In this document: piece by piece, positions 24,139-37,900 of the stretch
How the letters are laid out: each line of letters opens with the position of its first letter
Position numbering within the stretch: position 1 is the first letter of the stretch
The notes under the pieces: generated by a model
The model's input: only the letters and a program-made list of their open reading frames with translations
What the model was told of the DNA's origin: nothing
The model's database searches: none
Position numbers and translations under genes: made by a program
From: Diploscapter coronatus
Taxonomy: Eukaryota; Nematoda; Chromadorea; Rhabditida; Rhabditidae
Assembly: GCA_964036155.1 (NCBI GenBank)
Contig: OZ038422.1
Location: 56,133,201 to 56,197,200, forward strand
DNA: 64,000 nt
Reading direction: 5' to 3'

Positions 24139-27100
24139 CTATACATAAAATAGAGCTAGAATGAGCGATGCAATAACTCCTAGAAGAATCAAAGAAATAA
24201 TGCTCCAAAGTAGTTGGGCAATTCCCCCGCAACAAATCTCGGAACAGAGCGATGGATCTCGAGGCTTCTTGAGGGCTTTTGTCTGATAGGGCATGAGTTG
24301 CTGCCCGATTGGAATGTAGATCGGCTGAGGAGGAACGTGGTACCTAAAATACAAATAGAAGTCAAAATGATTGAAAAACAGAACTGTATGAGCTGAATTT
24401 TACTGAAATTTTATTTCACATGCTAAGTCAGATAGATATTTATTTCGAAAACTTCTGAAGACTATTGATAACGAGCTCTAGATTCTTGTCAGGCTAAGTT
24501 CAAAAGTAACTGGAAACTAATCTTTGTATAACATAAAATTTGCATAAAGATCAACAACAGGGATGAGTCAGAATGGCATGTCGAAATTTGAAATCGGAAC
24601 AAAAGTGGCACGAAAATGTCAGAATTTCGTCTCCATCCCTGATCGATTAGCGACGAAAAAATCGATTTGTATGCAATTTTGTATTTATTTTAGTGATTTT
24701 GATTAACTTCAGTGCCAATTTAAATTTTCTAAATTGAAACTCGATCTCCTCATCAATAGCTATTTTCGCAGATTATTTGTCATAAATTTTCGAATGATAT
24801 TTAGTGCAAGAAAAATGGTTTTGTGAAATTCAAATCGAAGCCTAATCTAATCACTAGTGCAAATAGCCACATAGTTTTTTTTTTCTGGAATATCCTTTGC
24901 AAACTAACCAAATCGGCATAGTGTATTCGGGAGCAGGCGCCTGTAGTCGGGGGTCGACGAGAGAGACTCGATCCATTTGCAGTCGGGGGTCGATCACGGA
25001 AAGACCACGGGGATCAAGGGTGCCTTGTGGGGCGTAAAGGTACATTTGTGGTCCGAGTACAGATGCGGATCGTGACAGAGTGATCGGCACTTGTCTGCAA
25101 TCATATCCTTGTCATTATGTCAGTCTATCATCAAGTCTTCATCTCTACTAGATCGCATCATAACCCTCCCCCCCCCCTTCCCTCGCCACCCAGGATTATA
25201 AAACTCGCCCTTCTTTTGTCGTTTCGTTCATTCATTTTCCCCTACTTAGAACAGGCGAATGCGAACAGGCATCTAATTGGGGTCATTCTCGAAAATCCGT
25301 CAGTTTGCAAGGAGGACAAAAACTGACGTCTCAAAGAAAACCTGCACAAAAAACTCACGCAAATGACGGATTAACAAAGGAAGCAGAGATACAATCAAGT
25401 GAATTTCCTATTGTTTTACGAACTCAAAGAAATACTCGAATGCATAAAAAAAAATTGTCTACAAAATATAAGTAAATAGTTTTTTTAAAAAAAAATGTAT
25501 TTGATTCTAGTTAAAATTTATACTTCTGAAAGAAAGGATACACGTTGGACTATTTTTAGAGTATGCGTTTCTTCACAAATATGTAGCATGATGAAAAGGG
25601 AAAATTTTGAAATCTAAATTTTAGATCATCAGTCGTTGCCACAAAATTTTCATTATTTTATAAAGAAACCTAACAAAGATTGATTAAAATATTTGAGAAA
25701 GATGAATTTCAAAAATTGGAAAATTTCGCTGTTATGTTGAAGTAACTTTTAAATGATCATTGAAGCAATGAAAACTTTTCATTCATTCGAAACTTCCCAA
25801 AGACAAACTTCGCCTTTATACTAATAGTTTTAGTCAAAAAATCGAAGAAAAATTGATAGAAACTATTCTATCCTTACTATAACTTCTCCCAAAGAAAGTG
25901 AGAATGGAAACAATGATCAAACGCAAGGTTAGCTTATAGATCAGTCAATTTAATCTATAGAGTATCGAATAAGGTTTTGAACAATGCATGATCGTCAAAT
26001 GTTTTATGCCTAGATTTTTGCTAAAGCAATTTCCTTTAATTTAAAGAACGAAATCGAATGACAATGGTCTCAAAATCATGATAGTCGGATTCAAAGAAAA
26101 ATCGAGAATTCCACCATTTCAACTATCATGCAATGTTCCAAACTGGCGCGCCACTATATCTCTATCGTGAATGAACGAATGAATAAAAATAGCCGGGTTG
26201 AATCAAAATTGATCTCCTTCCTCCAAAGATAATGCAAACAGTCAGAAGCCGAGAGTCAAATAAGCAGAAAAGAGGAAAGATGATGAGGAAATGCGAGAGA
26301 TGAAAGTAGCAGAGAAGGGGTCGAGTAGAAGATGCAAAAGGGTCAAAGTGTTGCTACTGCAGATGTACTATTATGAAATAACAAGTCAGATAAATATCTA
26401 TAGAATTATCGAAACAACGTCAAGCTTTGGCATTGCCATGCACTGAACGATCATTTGAGGAAGAAATAAATTATGCACAAATTCAAATATGCAAAATGTT
26501 CATTGTGTAATATTTAAATTAACGCCAAAATAAGTTCTTAAGTTTTAAAAATGTCGTCACTGTCTCATGTTTGTTAACAATTACTGCAGATAAAATAAGG
26601 GCACATGAAAGGGGAAGAAAGGAGCAAAATCGATAACCGTAATTCTGAGTAGATTTTTTATCGGAGTTTTTCAAAATCTAATTTTTCATTCCCGTTAGCA
26701 TAAAATTACGGTATTTGATTCCATTTTAATTTTGTGCAAATGGGATGCATCAGATAATGACGTTGTTGTCGACTTTTAATGACTGATATTATGCGCCGTT
26801 ATTTCAGCTGCAAATGGTCCTAATTTCTTTGCATAGAATGCTTGTGCTATTTATTCCTCAATAGGTCAGGCTTTGACAATAGTTTGTTGTTGAAATATTA
26901 TTCTGCGCTGAATATCAATGCCAATAGTTTATCCTAATGAATGAATACCTATCCCATCAAATATATACATATTTGAAAATAATTACAAACCTGGAAATAA
27001 CCGACGATGGCCTATCTCCACTGATTGTGCCAACTGTAGTGGAGGCGTGGAACTCGGACATGGATGGTTGCGTGGACACACACCACCTGCTGTCTGTCTG

Positions 27101-30100
27101 CGACTGGGTTGGAGACCACTTCGCGAGAGGCTAAATTTCATTATTTTCGAGGGAAAGCAGTCGAACATGTGCGACAAAAGTTTGGACCGATTTTGCAATA
27201 AACTCGAGGTCGTATAAATTGCATATTATAGCAGAATGAAATGAAATATGCCGCTGAACACAATACTAGTCAAATCGTAATAAATCAAAATTTTCAGAAG
27301 ATCACTGCTATTACCAGTTTCGTAAAAATTTTTACTGGTCCAGACTTTTAACGCGTTTTTCAAATATTTCAAAATTACCACAGGACTATAGCTCCTCATT
27401 TGATATTTTTAGAAAGGCTTTGAATTTCGTATAGAAATTGATGTTAACAGAATTTTACGCAAATAAAAGCAAGGGCGAAACGACAAACGATAGAAATAAA
27501 AGAACGATAAACTGTCGAAGATGAAGAGAGGGGGCGGAGTCGCTTAGTTTGGAGAGAAAATAGGAGAATAAGGAAAGATGCAAAGAGACAAAGAGAAGGG
27601 ATAAGCGAGAGAGTGAACAATGGGGGATAAAGTACGCAAACTAGGGATGTGCGCGCGACCGTACAGAGGCAGATTTGTTAGGGCAAAATCGCATAATCTG
27701 CGTGCAAGTTGACCTTCGAAATTCATTGATCGATTCAAACAATGCTAATGTTTCTTTTGAAGTCTTGACAGTTGTTTTTCTCAAAAATTTGCTATAATCG
27801 AAGGATAATTTAAATTCCGTTTCATTCCTGGTGAAATTTCTTTTTCTTCGAAATAGTGCTCGATCATATATAGAGTATATAGAAAAAGAGTAGTAGATAA
27901 AGTGCGAAAGAAAACAAGCTTGCATAAGATATTAAATTAGAATAAAATATCGATATAAATTATCGCGTTAAGATAATAGGTAATTGTCGAACTTTTCATA
28001 ATAAATAAGTTACTTCTCTGCGCTCGCTGACACTCCTCTGCACTCGGACTTCACCCGTCTGCAGTAAATACTGTCTCCTCAACAATCCATTGCCTACCAT
28101 CTCCCCATTCAGCTTTGTCGTTCTTTCCTGAATAACACATCATCTAATCACCCTCTTCCCACTCTACTTTTGTTTACCAGTGCATTTACATTCTGATCAT
28201 CGGCATCTTTCCGCATTCGACTTTCCGTTTCCTGCATTCTTATTGCCTGTGCAGCTGAAAGAGGACTTGTCATTCACTCACTTATTGTTAATCTGCAGCC
28301 TAATGTCCTAGGCCGTAGGCTTATGCCCAGGCACATCAGTCTGGCAGCCTGTGACTCGCCCTTGTCCAGTCTCTGTCTCTCTGACAAATGCCTTGCGATC
28401 GTCCGAACAGTCCCTCCTCTCGCGCCTGTTGCAACTCCATGCATGCTTCCCATATTTGCATTCATCGTGATTGTTGCCGTGGGGAAATTCGGTATCTGGC
28501 TGATCGACACTGGAGGAGGCGGAAATTCCATCGCTGAAAATTAAACCATTTAATCATCGTCGATTGATCGACTGGTAACGAATACATAGGTTGTTGAGTA
28601 GAAAAAATAAGATTAGTTTATCAGCTTTGTAACTAGATTTACATAATTATTGCTCGATAAACTAGTAACAGATATGATAAATCTCTTTGACTATGAGAAA
28701 TGCGCTTAGCATAATAATTTAATTGCTGATCGAATAGTATATTTTAAATATATACAAATAAAAATGAAGCTTATTTCAGCTGCTAAGATGAGTTAATTTT
28801 TTCAATATTCTCAAATTTCTCAGAAAACGATATTTAGATAGCAATATTATGAGTCGAAAACTGATCTTCATTTGAATATGAAAGTTATGGTTAGAAAGAA
28901 AAGTCGACAGGAATTAAAACATTTTATAGTTCTTCTAAATTTAAAGAATATAACAATTAGTAAAATTTTAAAAAATAGTGAAAAGATAATTTATGAAATG
29001 AGTGATAATTATAAAATAAATCGACAGTAACAAATTTCATGCTCGTAAGATGAGTTGTTTTTCATTCGATATTTGAAACAAAAGTAGAGCATCGGTCAAA
29101 AATTGTCTAGGAAAGGACAAAACGAAACTGAATGCGAGAATGGAACGGTATCGAAAAGAAGAAGAAGAAGAAGACAAAGGGAAGGAAACTGACACTTCGC
29201 AAAGGACGAGGGGATGCGACCGTGCAGAGTGCAGAGCAGCCAATTCACGACAAATAATCGAATGATTCTTCGAGATGTTGGGTTCGCTATCTTCGGACTA
29301 TGAGAAGCAGATCTCATTTACATCCTCTAGCCCATTTTCTTCTTGTAAATATCGATTGATTCTAGTTTCAGATCGCTATATTTTTCTATGTCAAATTTTT
29401 ATCGCTTGCTAGGGTATTTAGCTAGTGTTATTATAAGTTAGTAGATTTTAAAAGATATAATATCATCAGAGGTTGAATATTTTCAGTGCTTGACATATTA
29501 TGCGGTAAAAATGGAGAAAAACTACACATTTAGTACTCAATAGCGCAATAATAGGTAGGATCCCCAAGTAGATATGCCAGATCGCGTTTTGGGATTAGCT
29601 CTTTGAATAGACGGATGGTCTGGGTTGTAAATAAAGCTTCTGAGAAGAAAATAACAAATTTGCCGACCGAAAAAATAGCAAAAATCTGCAACCCAAAATG
29701 AGCACATTTTCGCAAACAAAATATTCCCTGTGCGTGGTCGTGTGCCGGGATTTTGGTCTGATTTTTGACACAGAACGCTTTATCAGATTTATCGTCGATT
29801 TAGGGGAGACTTTTATGACATTTTGGGTTTGAAGGGTACTTTCTTCCCAAGTTTTGGTTTCAAAATAGCACGTTTCTGCCATAAATGTTTTTTGCAAGGG
29901 GGCGGAACTTGGGAACTCTAAATAATAGGTTAGATCAATTGCTAGATTCAGGTGATGTTCAAAATGTACGCATGAAGATCAGCTTTTCAGCAATTTGGCT
30001 ATTATTTGTTGCATATAAAATTATTACCTGACGATGTTATAGCGATATCCTTCGTCGGAATAATGTCATCAGGCTCTTCATCAAAATCATCGTCAGTTGT

Positions 30101-30494
30101 GTCTGGATTATTTTATTGTTATTTTCTTCACTGCATTTAGATATCTAACTATTCGTTCAGTTAATTGAGTCGGAATTAGAGCCAATGGAAATTGAAGTAC
30201 GATTATATAGCAAAATTTTATCGGCAAATTCTCGTTAAATTCCTGTTAAGAATCTAGAAACGCGTTTAACAAGTCTTTCAGCACCCAATTTAGTACGTTG
30301 TATTATCAAAGTTTCTGAATTATTTTCTTACCTTTCTGATTTTCATAAACATCCTCATCGACTTCACTGAGCACCCCCAACTCGATGGTCTTGCTCCTCA
30401 TGCTGTTGCCTGCAGGCAGAAATCGTCTCCTCTGGCTGTTTTTGCAATTCGATGTTCCTGCCGAATCTGATGTCACTGGCGGTGCTTGTACCAT
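24139..30494 (-). CDS. Unrecognised protein with C-terminal membrane anchor
   Basis: Exons join in frame on the minus strand. MVQAPPVTSDSAGTSNCKN starts at 30494, directly after a TTCAG acceptor, which suggests a 5' UTR intron or trans-splicing. An acidic exon (DDDFDEEPDDIIPTKDIAI, about 30102-30029) and a proline-rich exon (MEFPPPPVSISQIPNF, from about 28539) follow. A Ser/Thr-rich exon (about 27133-26992), an exon with IDPRLQ and VDPRLQ repeats (25096-24908) and the last exon (24344-24139) complete it. The last exon reads YHVPPQPIYIPIGQQLMPYQ, a Cys cluster SLCSEICCGG, and a single hydrophobic helix SIISLILLGVIASLILALFYV at the very end. This is the layout of a tail-anchored or type II membrane protein with a disordered cytosolic part. 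Cysteines beside the helix could be palmitoylated (inference). The join into the 27-kb exon is the least certain. Family unknown. Confidence 0.6.
25956..26159. mobile_element. Degenerate Tc1-like MITE (copy A)
   Basis: Its right end CAATGTTCCAAACTGGCGCG at 26131-26150 continues CCACTATAT, and matches the right end of the element at 34234-34450. Its left end (CTATAG... then GTTTTGAACAATGCATGAT) is an imperfect inverted copy of its right end. The length is similar to the other two copies. It lies in an intron of the minus-strand membrane-protein gene. Confidence 0.6.
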
Positions 30495-33195
30495 TCTGAA
30501 GACGTTTAATCATCTATCATTTTCGAATAATGATGATGGAGCATTTGAAAACCGTGGCATCGTGATAATGAAAAAAGAAAATTGGAAGAAAAATATTGTG
30601 AAAGTGCAATCGTTCAATGAAACAATACATTTGATTTTTGCTCGTGTTAGGAATGTGTATATTTGCTTTTAACAAGTAATCGAAGTTCTAAAATATTGGA
30701 GCCATAAATCTATTTAACGTTCCTTCTATTCAATTTCATTATGTCACGATATCACTAGTTTTCGGATGACCCGTTGGTGAGAGAAATACTTACCAAGTTA
30801 AAAATCAAGATGAGCGCTGATTTGATGATATAAAGAATTATTGTTCTTCGTTGCAAGCAAAATAATCTGAAAGAAAACGAATTTCCTAAGAAAATAATTA
30901 TAAATCTGCTCTGAAATATAGTGATATGAAGCAAAAGCAAAGTCTGTAGAGCGGGCAAAGGGCATTTGGGGGCGACTTTGAAGTGGACCGACGATTGAAT
31001 TCGGAGCGAAGAAGAGGGAATATATTGAAGAAATGAGGAAAGAGATGAAATACGGCAAATGGATGATAAAATGATAGAGCGGGAAGAGAAGATGATAGCT
31101 GAAATGAGAGTCGGAAAAGAGAAAAACAAACAGAATGAAGTGATGAAGAGTGACCGGCAGAAATCGAAGGAAATGAAACGGAGCACAGAAGGAAGAACTC
31201 GTTTGACCCTTTGAAACAAAGAAAGAAAAGAAAGATGCTTTATAGAAACTGAATCATTAGTAATTTGAGGGAAAAAATCGCATTAAATAAATAAAATAAC
31301 ATTTCCGAATGAACAAAAATCAATGATGACAGGGAATAAGTATTGAAAAAAAACAAAAAGAAATAAAGTGAGAGAGAGAGCTAAGCCGAAAATACGAAAA
31401 TAGTCACTGCGGTGGCCGGCTTCGATACGGCGAAGGTTGAGACCGCTGCAATTCATCTCCTTTTTCGGATCGTTTTCACACAAACAAAAAGACACATTCG
31501 ATTGGGGCAGCAAGAGGAAATTTTTGGAACAATGTTCAAATAAAATCGTAGAAAAAACTTGGAAGATAGTTAGGGAAAGATGAAATGAAATGGTAAAATG
31601 CGAATTAGTTTAGAAACCAGATAAGTAAGAACTTACAGATATTTGCATTTTAGCAAGATAATAATGCAAAATTTACAATTTTTCAGAAAATGGCTTCCTA
31701 TTGTTAAATTATCGTTCCTTTCACCTAAAATAAATTCCGAATTTGCTACAAATCTTGTTATGAGCGAATAAATATGTCAAGAATTTTTGAATAGTGAAAA
31801 ATATCTTTTCAATTTATACTAAATGTGTTAGTTGTTTTGCAGTTAAAATTGAATAGATTCCTATAATCACTGTCCTCGATAAGTTGAATACCAGAATTGA
31901 ATAATCATTTTAGATTATATTAAAACTCTAAATAGCGACAAATCTAGATTAACTGCTAAAGAAATCAATGATGCTGAAGGATGAAAAAGATGACATTTTT
32001 ATCAACTGTTCACAAAAGAAACTAATCAATCTGTCGATAATCGCAAGAAACATTCAGTTCATTGGTATAAATATGAACTTTTTCTGATTGTTATTTTAGG
32101 TAAACCATCTTTTTTTTATCAATTAACACTATGCATTGTTAAGAAAAAACAGTTGGAATGTGTCAATATTGTTAATGCATGAAACATATGATGTAGTGAC
32201 CAAGTAATGAGTTCGCATAATCAAAATCAGTCACAAAATGCACTCTGACTGCTGTGCTGATGTGTTGTGCGGCCTCCGCATTGTCTTCACCCCAATCACA
32301 ATCCACAATCTCCACAGTCCTCTCCTTCACTTTTTCCCCCTTTCACAAGAAGATACTTCCGCAAATATTTGTCGGCTCGCTTGTGGCGATTTGGCCAAAT
32401 GCCGAAAGAAAAAGTGAAGAGTTTTGTCGAAAGAACAAGGCCAAACACGAGAGCAGAGAGAAGACAGAAACAGTGCCTCAAGCAAGTTAGTCGCAATTAG
32501 TGCATCACTTCTCTGCTCACCCGAGCTTGTCGTCTTTTTTCTCTTTCTGCAAAAATGCAATGCTTCTGCAACTTCATGTCCACGTATTTGTTGGTTGTCT
32601 AAATCTCAAGAAAAATCACTTTATCAATGAAACAAATCAACTCCAAGTGCAACACTCGAGTATGCAAGTGAATTAACACGCACTATTTAGTCAAATCATA
32701 TTATTCATATTTATACATAAAGTTCTTTTAGCGTTTCAGAATTTAAAAATCTACCTTTTCTAGAAAATAATGTGTTATATAAATTTCTAAATTTGAAGAA
32801 ACACTTAACGAAGGTATAAATTTTATCTAATCTGTTGATTTGGATATATTATTGAAATTAAGTAATGCACAGACTATATCCTCTAAAATTAAGGAAAGCA
32901 AAAATTTCTTTTTTAGGAAATCTTATTACAAAAATTCTTTTGATAGTCTGTAAATTCTTGAATAGTCTCCAAAATCCGGTTTCTATATTTTGTACGTTTG
33001 CATATGGTCATCCAAGCGTTTCAAATCGTCATCGAAAATAAGAAATGCCAAATCTGCGATGTCAAATGTAAAATGAGAAAGTAGATGAAGCCAGATAAAA
33101 GGAAGTGGAATTGACGTTTGACAGGGTCGGCAGATATTTATTTATTTATTTCCTACAATTGCATATTTATCTAGAAGCCCAATAATAATACTCAA
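30495..33195. other. Intergenic, 2.7 kb
   Basis: Contains purine-rich stretches (30930-31210 and 31340-31380, with a short GA microsatellite) that create long spurious minus-strand frames. Overlapping frames on both strands at 32254-32630 have no recognisable domain. No gene can be supported. Confidence 0.45.
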
Positions 33196-34181
33196 ATGTT
33201 TATTATATTTATTGTCGGCGCTTTGTTTATTTGTACACTTACAAATGCCCAAGAAAACAACACGAGAGGAGAAAATATCTGGAATCGATGGGAGAAAAGG
33301 ACTGTGGACTGCATCAGTAGTGGCAAGAAGGACGATTGCGTTCTCATTGCCGAGAAGGCTAATCCACCTCTGGATACGACAAAATTCAAGTTGGTTTCAT
33401 TTGATAAGGCGCGAAATGAGTATTGTAGATAAACCTAATTTCATATCAACTTTGATGAAAGGCTATTTAGTAAAATAACTGTTTATTTTCGAGAATCAGT
33501 TCGAAAGACAACAAATTTAAAAGTTCATTTTCGCCTGTATATTTTAAATAAAATACCAACTTCGTCAGTTTTACAATATTTTTCCATCTGAAGACACTAG
33601 AAAATCAAATTATACTATGAAAGCCTAGAATTTGAGTTATTAGATGCTTAAAAATTAGGTTCTATTTCCAAGTTGGAGTAAATTTTACTGCTAATTCATA
33701 ATTGAAGACTTGTTTAACCCCCGATTTTCTTGTTTCTCTAGAGCAATATCGTCGTTTTATTACAGATGTCATCGCGAACCAATGCCTCAAAATGATTGGA
33801 ATCCACTGGCTCGCAACTCGACAACTCGGTTATTGTGCCCTATTGGGTGCAAGCCAGGATTCGATTTGTCGGTATAGTTTTATTTATTAAAGATATTTTC
33901 TAGAATGGTTTGAATCAAATTTCTTTCAACATGAAAACTTGTAGGTACTAACCAAAGTGCCTCATGACAACGCGAAATGTCAGAAATATTACACATACGG
34001 CAAGCTGCGAAACGAGAAGGAGAATGAATGGTATGATTTTTTCCCTATAATAAAATGCTTTCATAGCATATTTAGGTACCTTTGGATGACGGAACCATGC
34101 GAGTTCGTGGCCTTGACTACGCACTGCAGATTCCACGATGTCAAGGGCGGAAAGATCGCCGACGAAATTCGAGTTCATTAA
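33196..34181 (+). CDS. Small secreted 8-cysteine protein
   Basis: Four exons (33196-33389, 33766-33871, 33945-34030, 34076-34181) give a 163-residue protein with all junctions in frame. The first 18 residues (MFIIFIVGALFICTLTNA) form a clear signal peptide. The mature part has eight cysteines: two in exon 1 (VDCISSGKKDDC), three in exon 2 (KCHREP, LLCPIGCKPGFDLS), one in exon 3 (NAKCQKYYTYG) and two in exon 4 (TEPCEFVALTTHCRFHD). An even number suggests four disulfides. There is no second hydrophobic segment, so it should be fully secreted. An NNT sequon (NNTRG) lies near the mature N-terminus. I do not recognise the family and assign no function. Reading exon 1 straight through would end in a 78-residue protein, but the spliced form gives a more even cysteine pattern. 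Confidence 0.7.
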
Positions 34182-34233
34182 TTCTTTGCCATTTATTTTA
34201 TTCTATTTATCTGATAGTACTATTTAATTGGTA

Positions 34234-34450
34234 TACACAGTGGCGCGCAAAAGTTTGGATGAATGCATGATTTTTATTTGCCTCGCAATGCTCATTTTCA
34301 TAAAGCGATTTTAATGAAACTTGGAGCATTATTCCTATCCAATATCATCTCCAAATGTGGAAAATTCCAGGAGAATTGGTTCACGGAAATACATTTACGT
34401 AGCATATCTAAAATCATCCAATGTTCCAAACTTTCGTTCGCCACTGTATA
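34234..34450. mobile_element. Tc1-like MITE (copy B), about 217 bp
   Basis: The ends are imperfect inverted repeats: CAGTGGCGCGCAAAAGTTTGG on the left (without its final G, 20 nt: 34238-34257) and CCAAACTTTCGTTCGCCACTG on the right, flanked by TATA-like sequence with TA. CAGTG-type ends with TA sites are typical of Tc1 relatives. There is no coding capacity. It lies just downstream of the 8-cysteine gene. Confidence 0.8.
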
Positions 34451-34949
34451 AATCTCAGACTCGATAAAGTATTAAGATTGAATTATATATTGCGCAATGA
34501 AGACAAAGCCTTGCATCATTTTCTGTTTGCGTCCAAGCAAATAACGATGAATTTAAATAAAATTAGCGAAGATGATGCATGGAAAGGATTTGTGATACTT
34601 GCGACTTCTCGGTATAAACATTTATCGGCATCTAATGGCATATTTTCAGTAGAATAAAAAAACCTTCAATCTTTTGATTTCATATTTAGAGGGTGCAAGT
34701 AAAATTCTCGTTTTGAAGACAGGCATAAAAGTATTTTTCTAGAAATCTCTCGTGCCTGAGTAGCAAATAGCAAAAAAAAACCGCATGAGAAACGGATCAG
34801 ATAGTAAAAGGCTAATTTTTTGCACTATCGACTTCATAGTGCTAGTTAGAGCTCATAGTATGCAACGATTAGACCACTGAAAGACGTGTTTATTGTACGA
34901 AACGTGATTGAGGCAGATGAGAATGAGGTATTGAATGAGTCGGACGAAT
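34451..34949. other. Intergenic, collagen 2 3' flank
   Basis: Noncoding. It contains a minus-strand AATAAA (34894-34889) about 55 bp beyond the collagen 2 stop, a likely polyadenylation signal. Confidence 0.5.
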
Positions 34950-37900
34950 TTAGGCCTTTCTGGCTCTCTTTCTGTATCCACCGGACTGGTGAGCTCCCTC
35001 CACAGCAGATCCTCTGGGTGGGCAAGGGCAGTAAGCAGAATCTCCGCCTGGGTTGCCCGATTGGCCTGGCTGACCAGCTGAAAGCCAGATCATAGTCATC
35101 AAGTTCATCAAATTAGAAGTTTGAAAAACAAAAGTTCCCTACGTTGTCCAGGAGCACCCTGAAAATATATACATTACTTTCATTTTCAACCCTGGGATTA
35201 GTTTTAAACTCACAGCTTGTCCAGGGTTGCCGTTGGGTCCTTCAAGTTAATTTGTAAAGTTCGTAATTTCGTAATATTGTGGGTCGAAATGTTATAGTTA
35301 AGAATGAGATATATCGATCTACTACGACATTATGAACTTTGTAAATTTCAAAACCTGGGCCGCCTGGATATCCGTCCTGAAAATGGTTAGGATAGAAATC
35401 AGATATTTTAATGATCGAGATCAAGATTTGCTATATACCTGTCCTGGGTTTCCCTAAAATAAAATTATTATCTTCAATTCAAAGATAGCTATTTCTTACA
35501 TCTTGTCCGGGAGATCCTGCAATGGTTATTCGTAATCAATTTTTCATGCCATATATTAATATATCCCATGAAAAATCGATTAGAATAAAGAAGTGCATAC
35601 CGTCCTGTCCTGGCTGAAATTTCACAATTCAATGAATAAATTGCAACTTATTTCATAAGTTCTATTATTTGATGAAAATGAAAAATGACGAATTATACCA
35701 TTGAAAAAATTCTGAACTCTAAAAATTTAGACACGAATTTGCTTTTAGCTTCGGTTTTAACACATGGTTTTCTTCGCTTCAGCCCAATTTACGTTAACTG
35801 CAATTGATAGTTAAAGTCAAGTTGAAGTTGTATTTTTCATTACCTAAAACCCCGATCTTAAGCCTATTTTTACTCAGTTCAATCGAAATTTGGAAAAATC
35901 GTCTAGTCTAGAATATAGAATAATGAGTATTTCCCGAATTTCGGATGAATAGGACAAAGATCAATTAGTTTATGGTAGACGCAAGAAATATGCTCATGTT
36001 CCCTAACCTTTGATCGCCACTATAAAACCAAGTATGCTTAAAGTATTTTAGAAGTAGTTTCTAATTAAGGGAATATGAAGATTATTGTCAAATAAAGTGA
36101 TGTGCACGTGTGATCCAACACTCGTGAATTTTTCTCGGTATTCAAATTTCGTCATTATCATCTTCGTCAAATAATCAAACTCTCAAAATGAATAAAGTTT
36201 TAAACATACAGTTCCAGCAGGTCCTTGGGGCTGAAATAATGAGCATTAATTACGTTCTACAATTAGCAATTGATAAAACATACTCCAGCCGGTCCTGGGG
36301 TGCCTCTGCTGTTCGTGGCATCGTTTCCGTTGCTTCCTGGGTTTCCTCTGCAGATATCATAATCATTTTTTCCCGAATCAAAATTACTTACGGTTGTCCA
36401 GCCTGGCCTGGGGATCCTAAAAGGAATTACTCGTGGACAATTATTTACGTAAAAAGATAGCATATCAATTTTCAGATTGACATGTTATTGAGTAAACAAT
36501 TATCCAGAATATAGTCGAACCTGCTGGGCCGGGCTAAATTTGCAGAGTTAAAAAAAATAAAAAGAGGCTTATGATTACGGGTCCTGGGGGTCTGAAATTC
36601 AAGAATTAATATTTTAACTCGATATACTCAAATTACCCTGGTGGAGAAGATCCAGCAGATTGTCCGGGGGCTCCCTATAAATCCGTTATTTCAAAACCGG
36701 AATTTTAAAGTTTGAAGTTTACAGGATTTCCATCAGGTCCAGGTGCTGAAAGATCACCAGATTATGCTAATTTTTGCGTGAAAATTTTACCTCCAGGAGT
36801 TCCATCTGGTCCAGGTCTGAAAAGATAATGCCGATTAAAATATGCCCAAGAGCTTCGAATATCCGAAAACTTACGGTCCGGGTGGTCTGAAATTAGTTGG
36901 ATTAGTCGATCATGATTCATGGAGTAAATATTTGAATAGCCATAAAATAATCGTATTTAATTTTAACTCAAAGATATATTGCATATATCGTGACATCACG
37001 ACCAGCAAATATCATGATATTAATTTATAAACATCGCATTGCTCGAAGATATTTTGTCCTAGATAAAAATAATGCATTTAATATGAATTATTAATTAGCT
37101 CCATGATATTTCTCGATCACAATGTGACGATAGCCACAATATTTCTTAGTTACCTCGTCATTTTGACTATAATTGGTATTACGTTAATTTTATAAAGACT
37201 TTAGAAATATTAGATGTGCAAGAGTTTTCATATTTTTCGAGATTACGGGGTGTTCATTCATAATAATCAAGTCAAGTAATGACGCTATGCTCTAGAACTA
37301 TTGAAATGTTGGCACTTACCCAGCAGGGCACTGGATGCATCCAGTTCCGCCCTCGCTCGTGACGAGGCTGATTCCAGCGAGACCCGACTGTCCTGGCTGC
37401 AATTTATATGATTATAATTTACAGCTCAGGCACAAGAAAATCAGAGATGTTTCGAATATGAAAAACTCGAATTTCGCGAAGTTGCGAAGGGAAAATGAAT
37501 AGAATCAGACCTAGGCAGGGCTTAAGCCAGAATCTCCACTTAGACCAAATATTTCGCTAAACCCCTCCATACGTACTCCTTATATGAATCATTTTTCTCT
37601 ATAGAAAAAAAAACTTTTCCTTTCGTACCTTCTCCTCGAAAATTTTCTTTATTCTGGCTGAAAGTCTGCCTAGGTTTGGGTAGAATTCAAGATTGGCTAC
37701 TATGTGGTTGAACTCGAACCAGACTCTCTAGTTATATTCGCACAACTCTGAGTGGTATACTAATACTAACCTCGCCAGGGGAGCCTGCATCTCCTGGGGC
37801 TCCAGGGGCCTATAATAGAGCGATTAGAAGAAATAAGATCTGGGAATTTTAGGTCGAAAGAAAAAAAAACATACTCCAGGAGGTCCTCTGAAATAGGATT

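Noticed and set aside
30755..31219. 154-codon minus-strand frame
   Set aside because: Ser/Phe/Ile-rich translation of a GAAGA-rich stretch, with no domain, no splice partners and an overlapping frame of the same quality.
32254..32630. Overlapping frames on both strands
   Set aside because: Five frames compete for the same 370 bases; none shows a signal peptide, domain or exon continuation.
33196..33432. Unspliced 78-residue reading of the secreted protein
   Set aside because: A GT donor at 33390 joins in frame to three downstream exons that supply six more cysteines, which is the better model; the short form remains possible.
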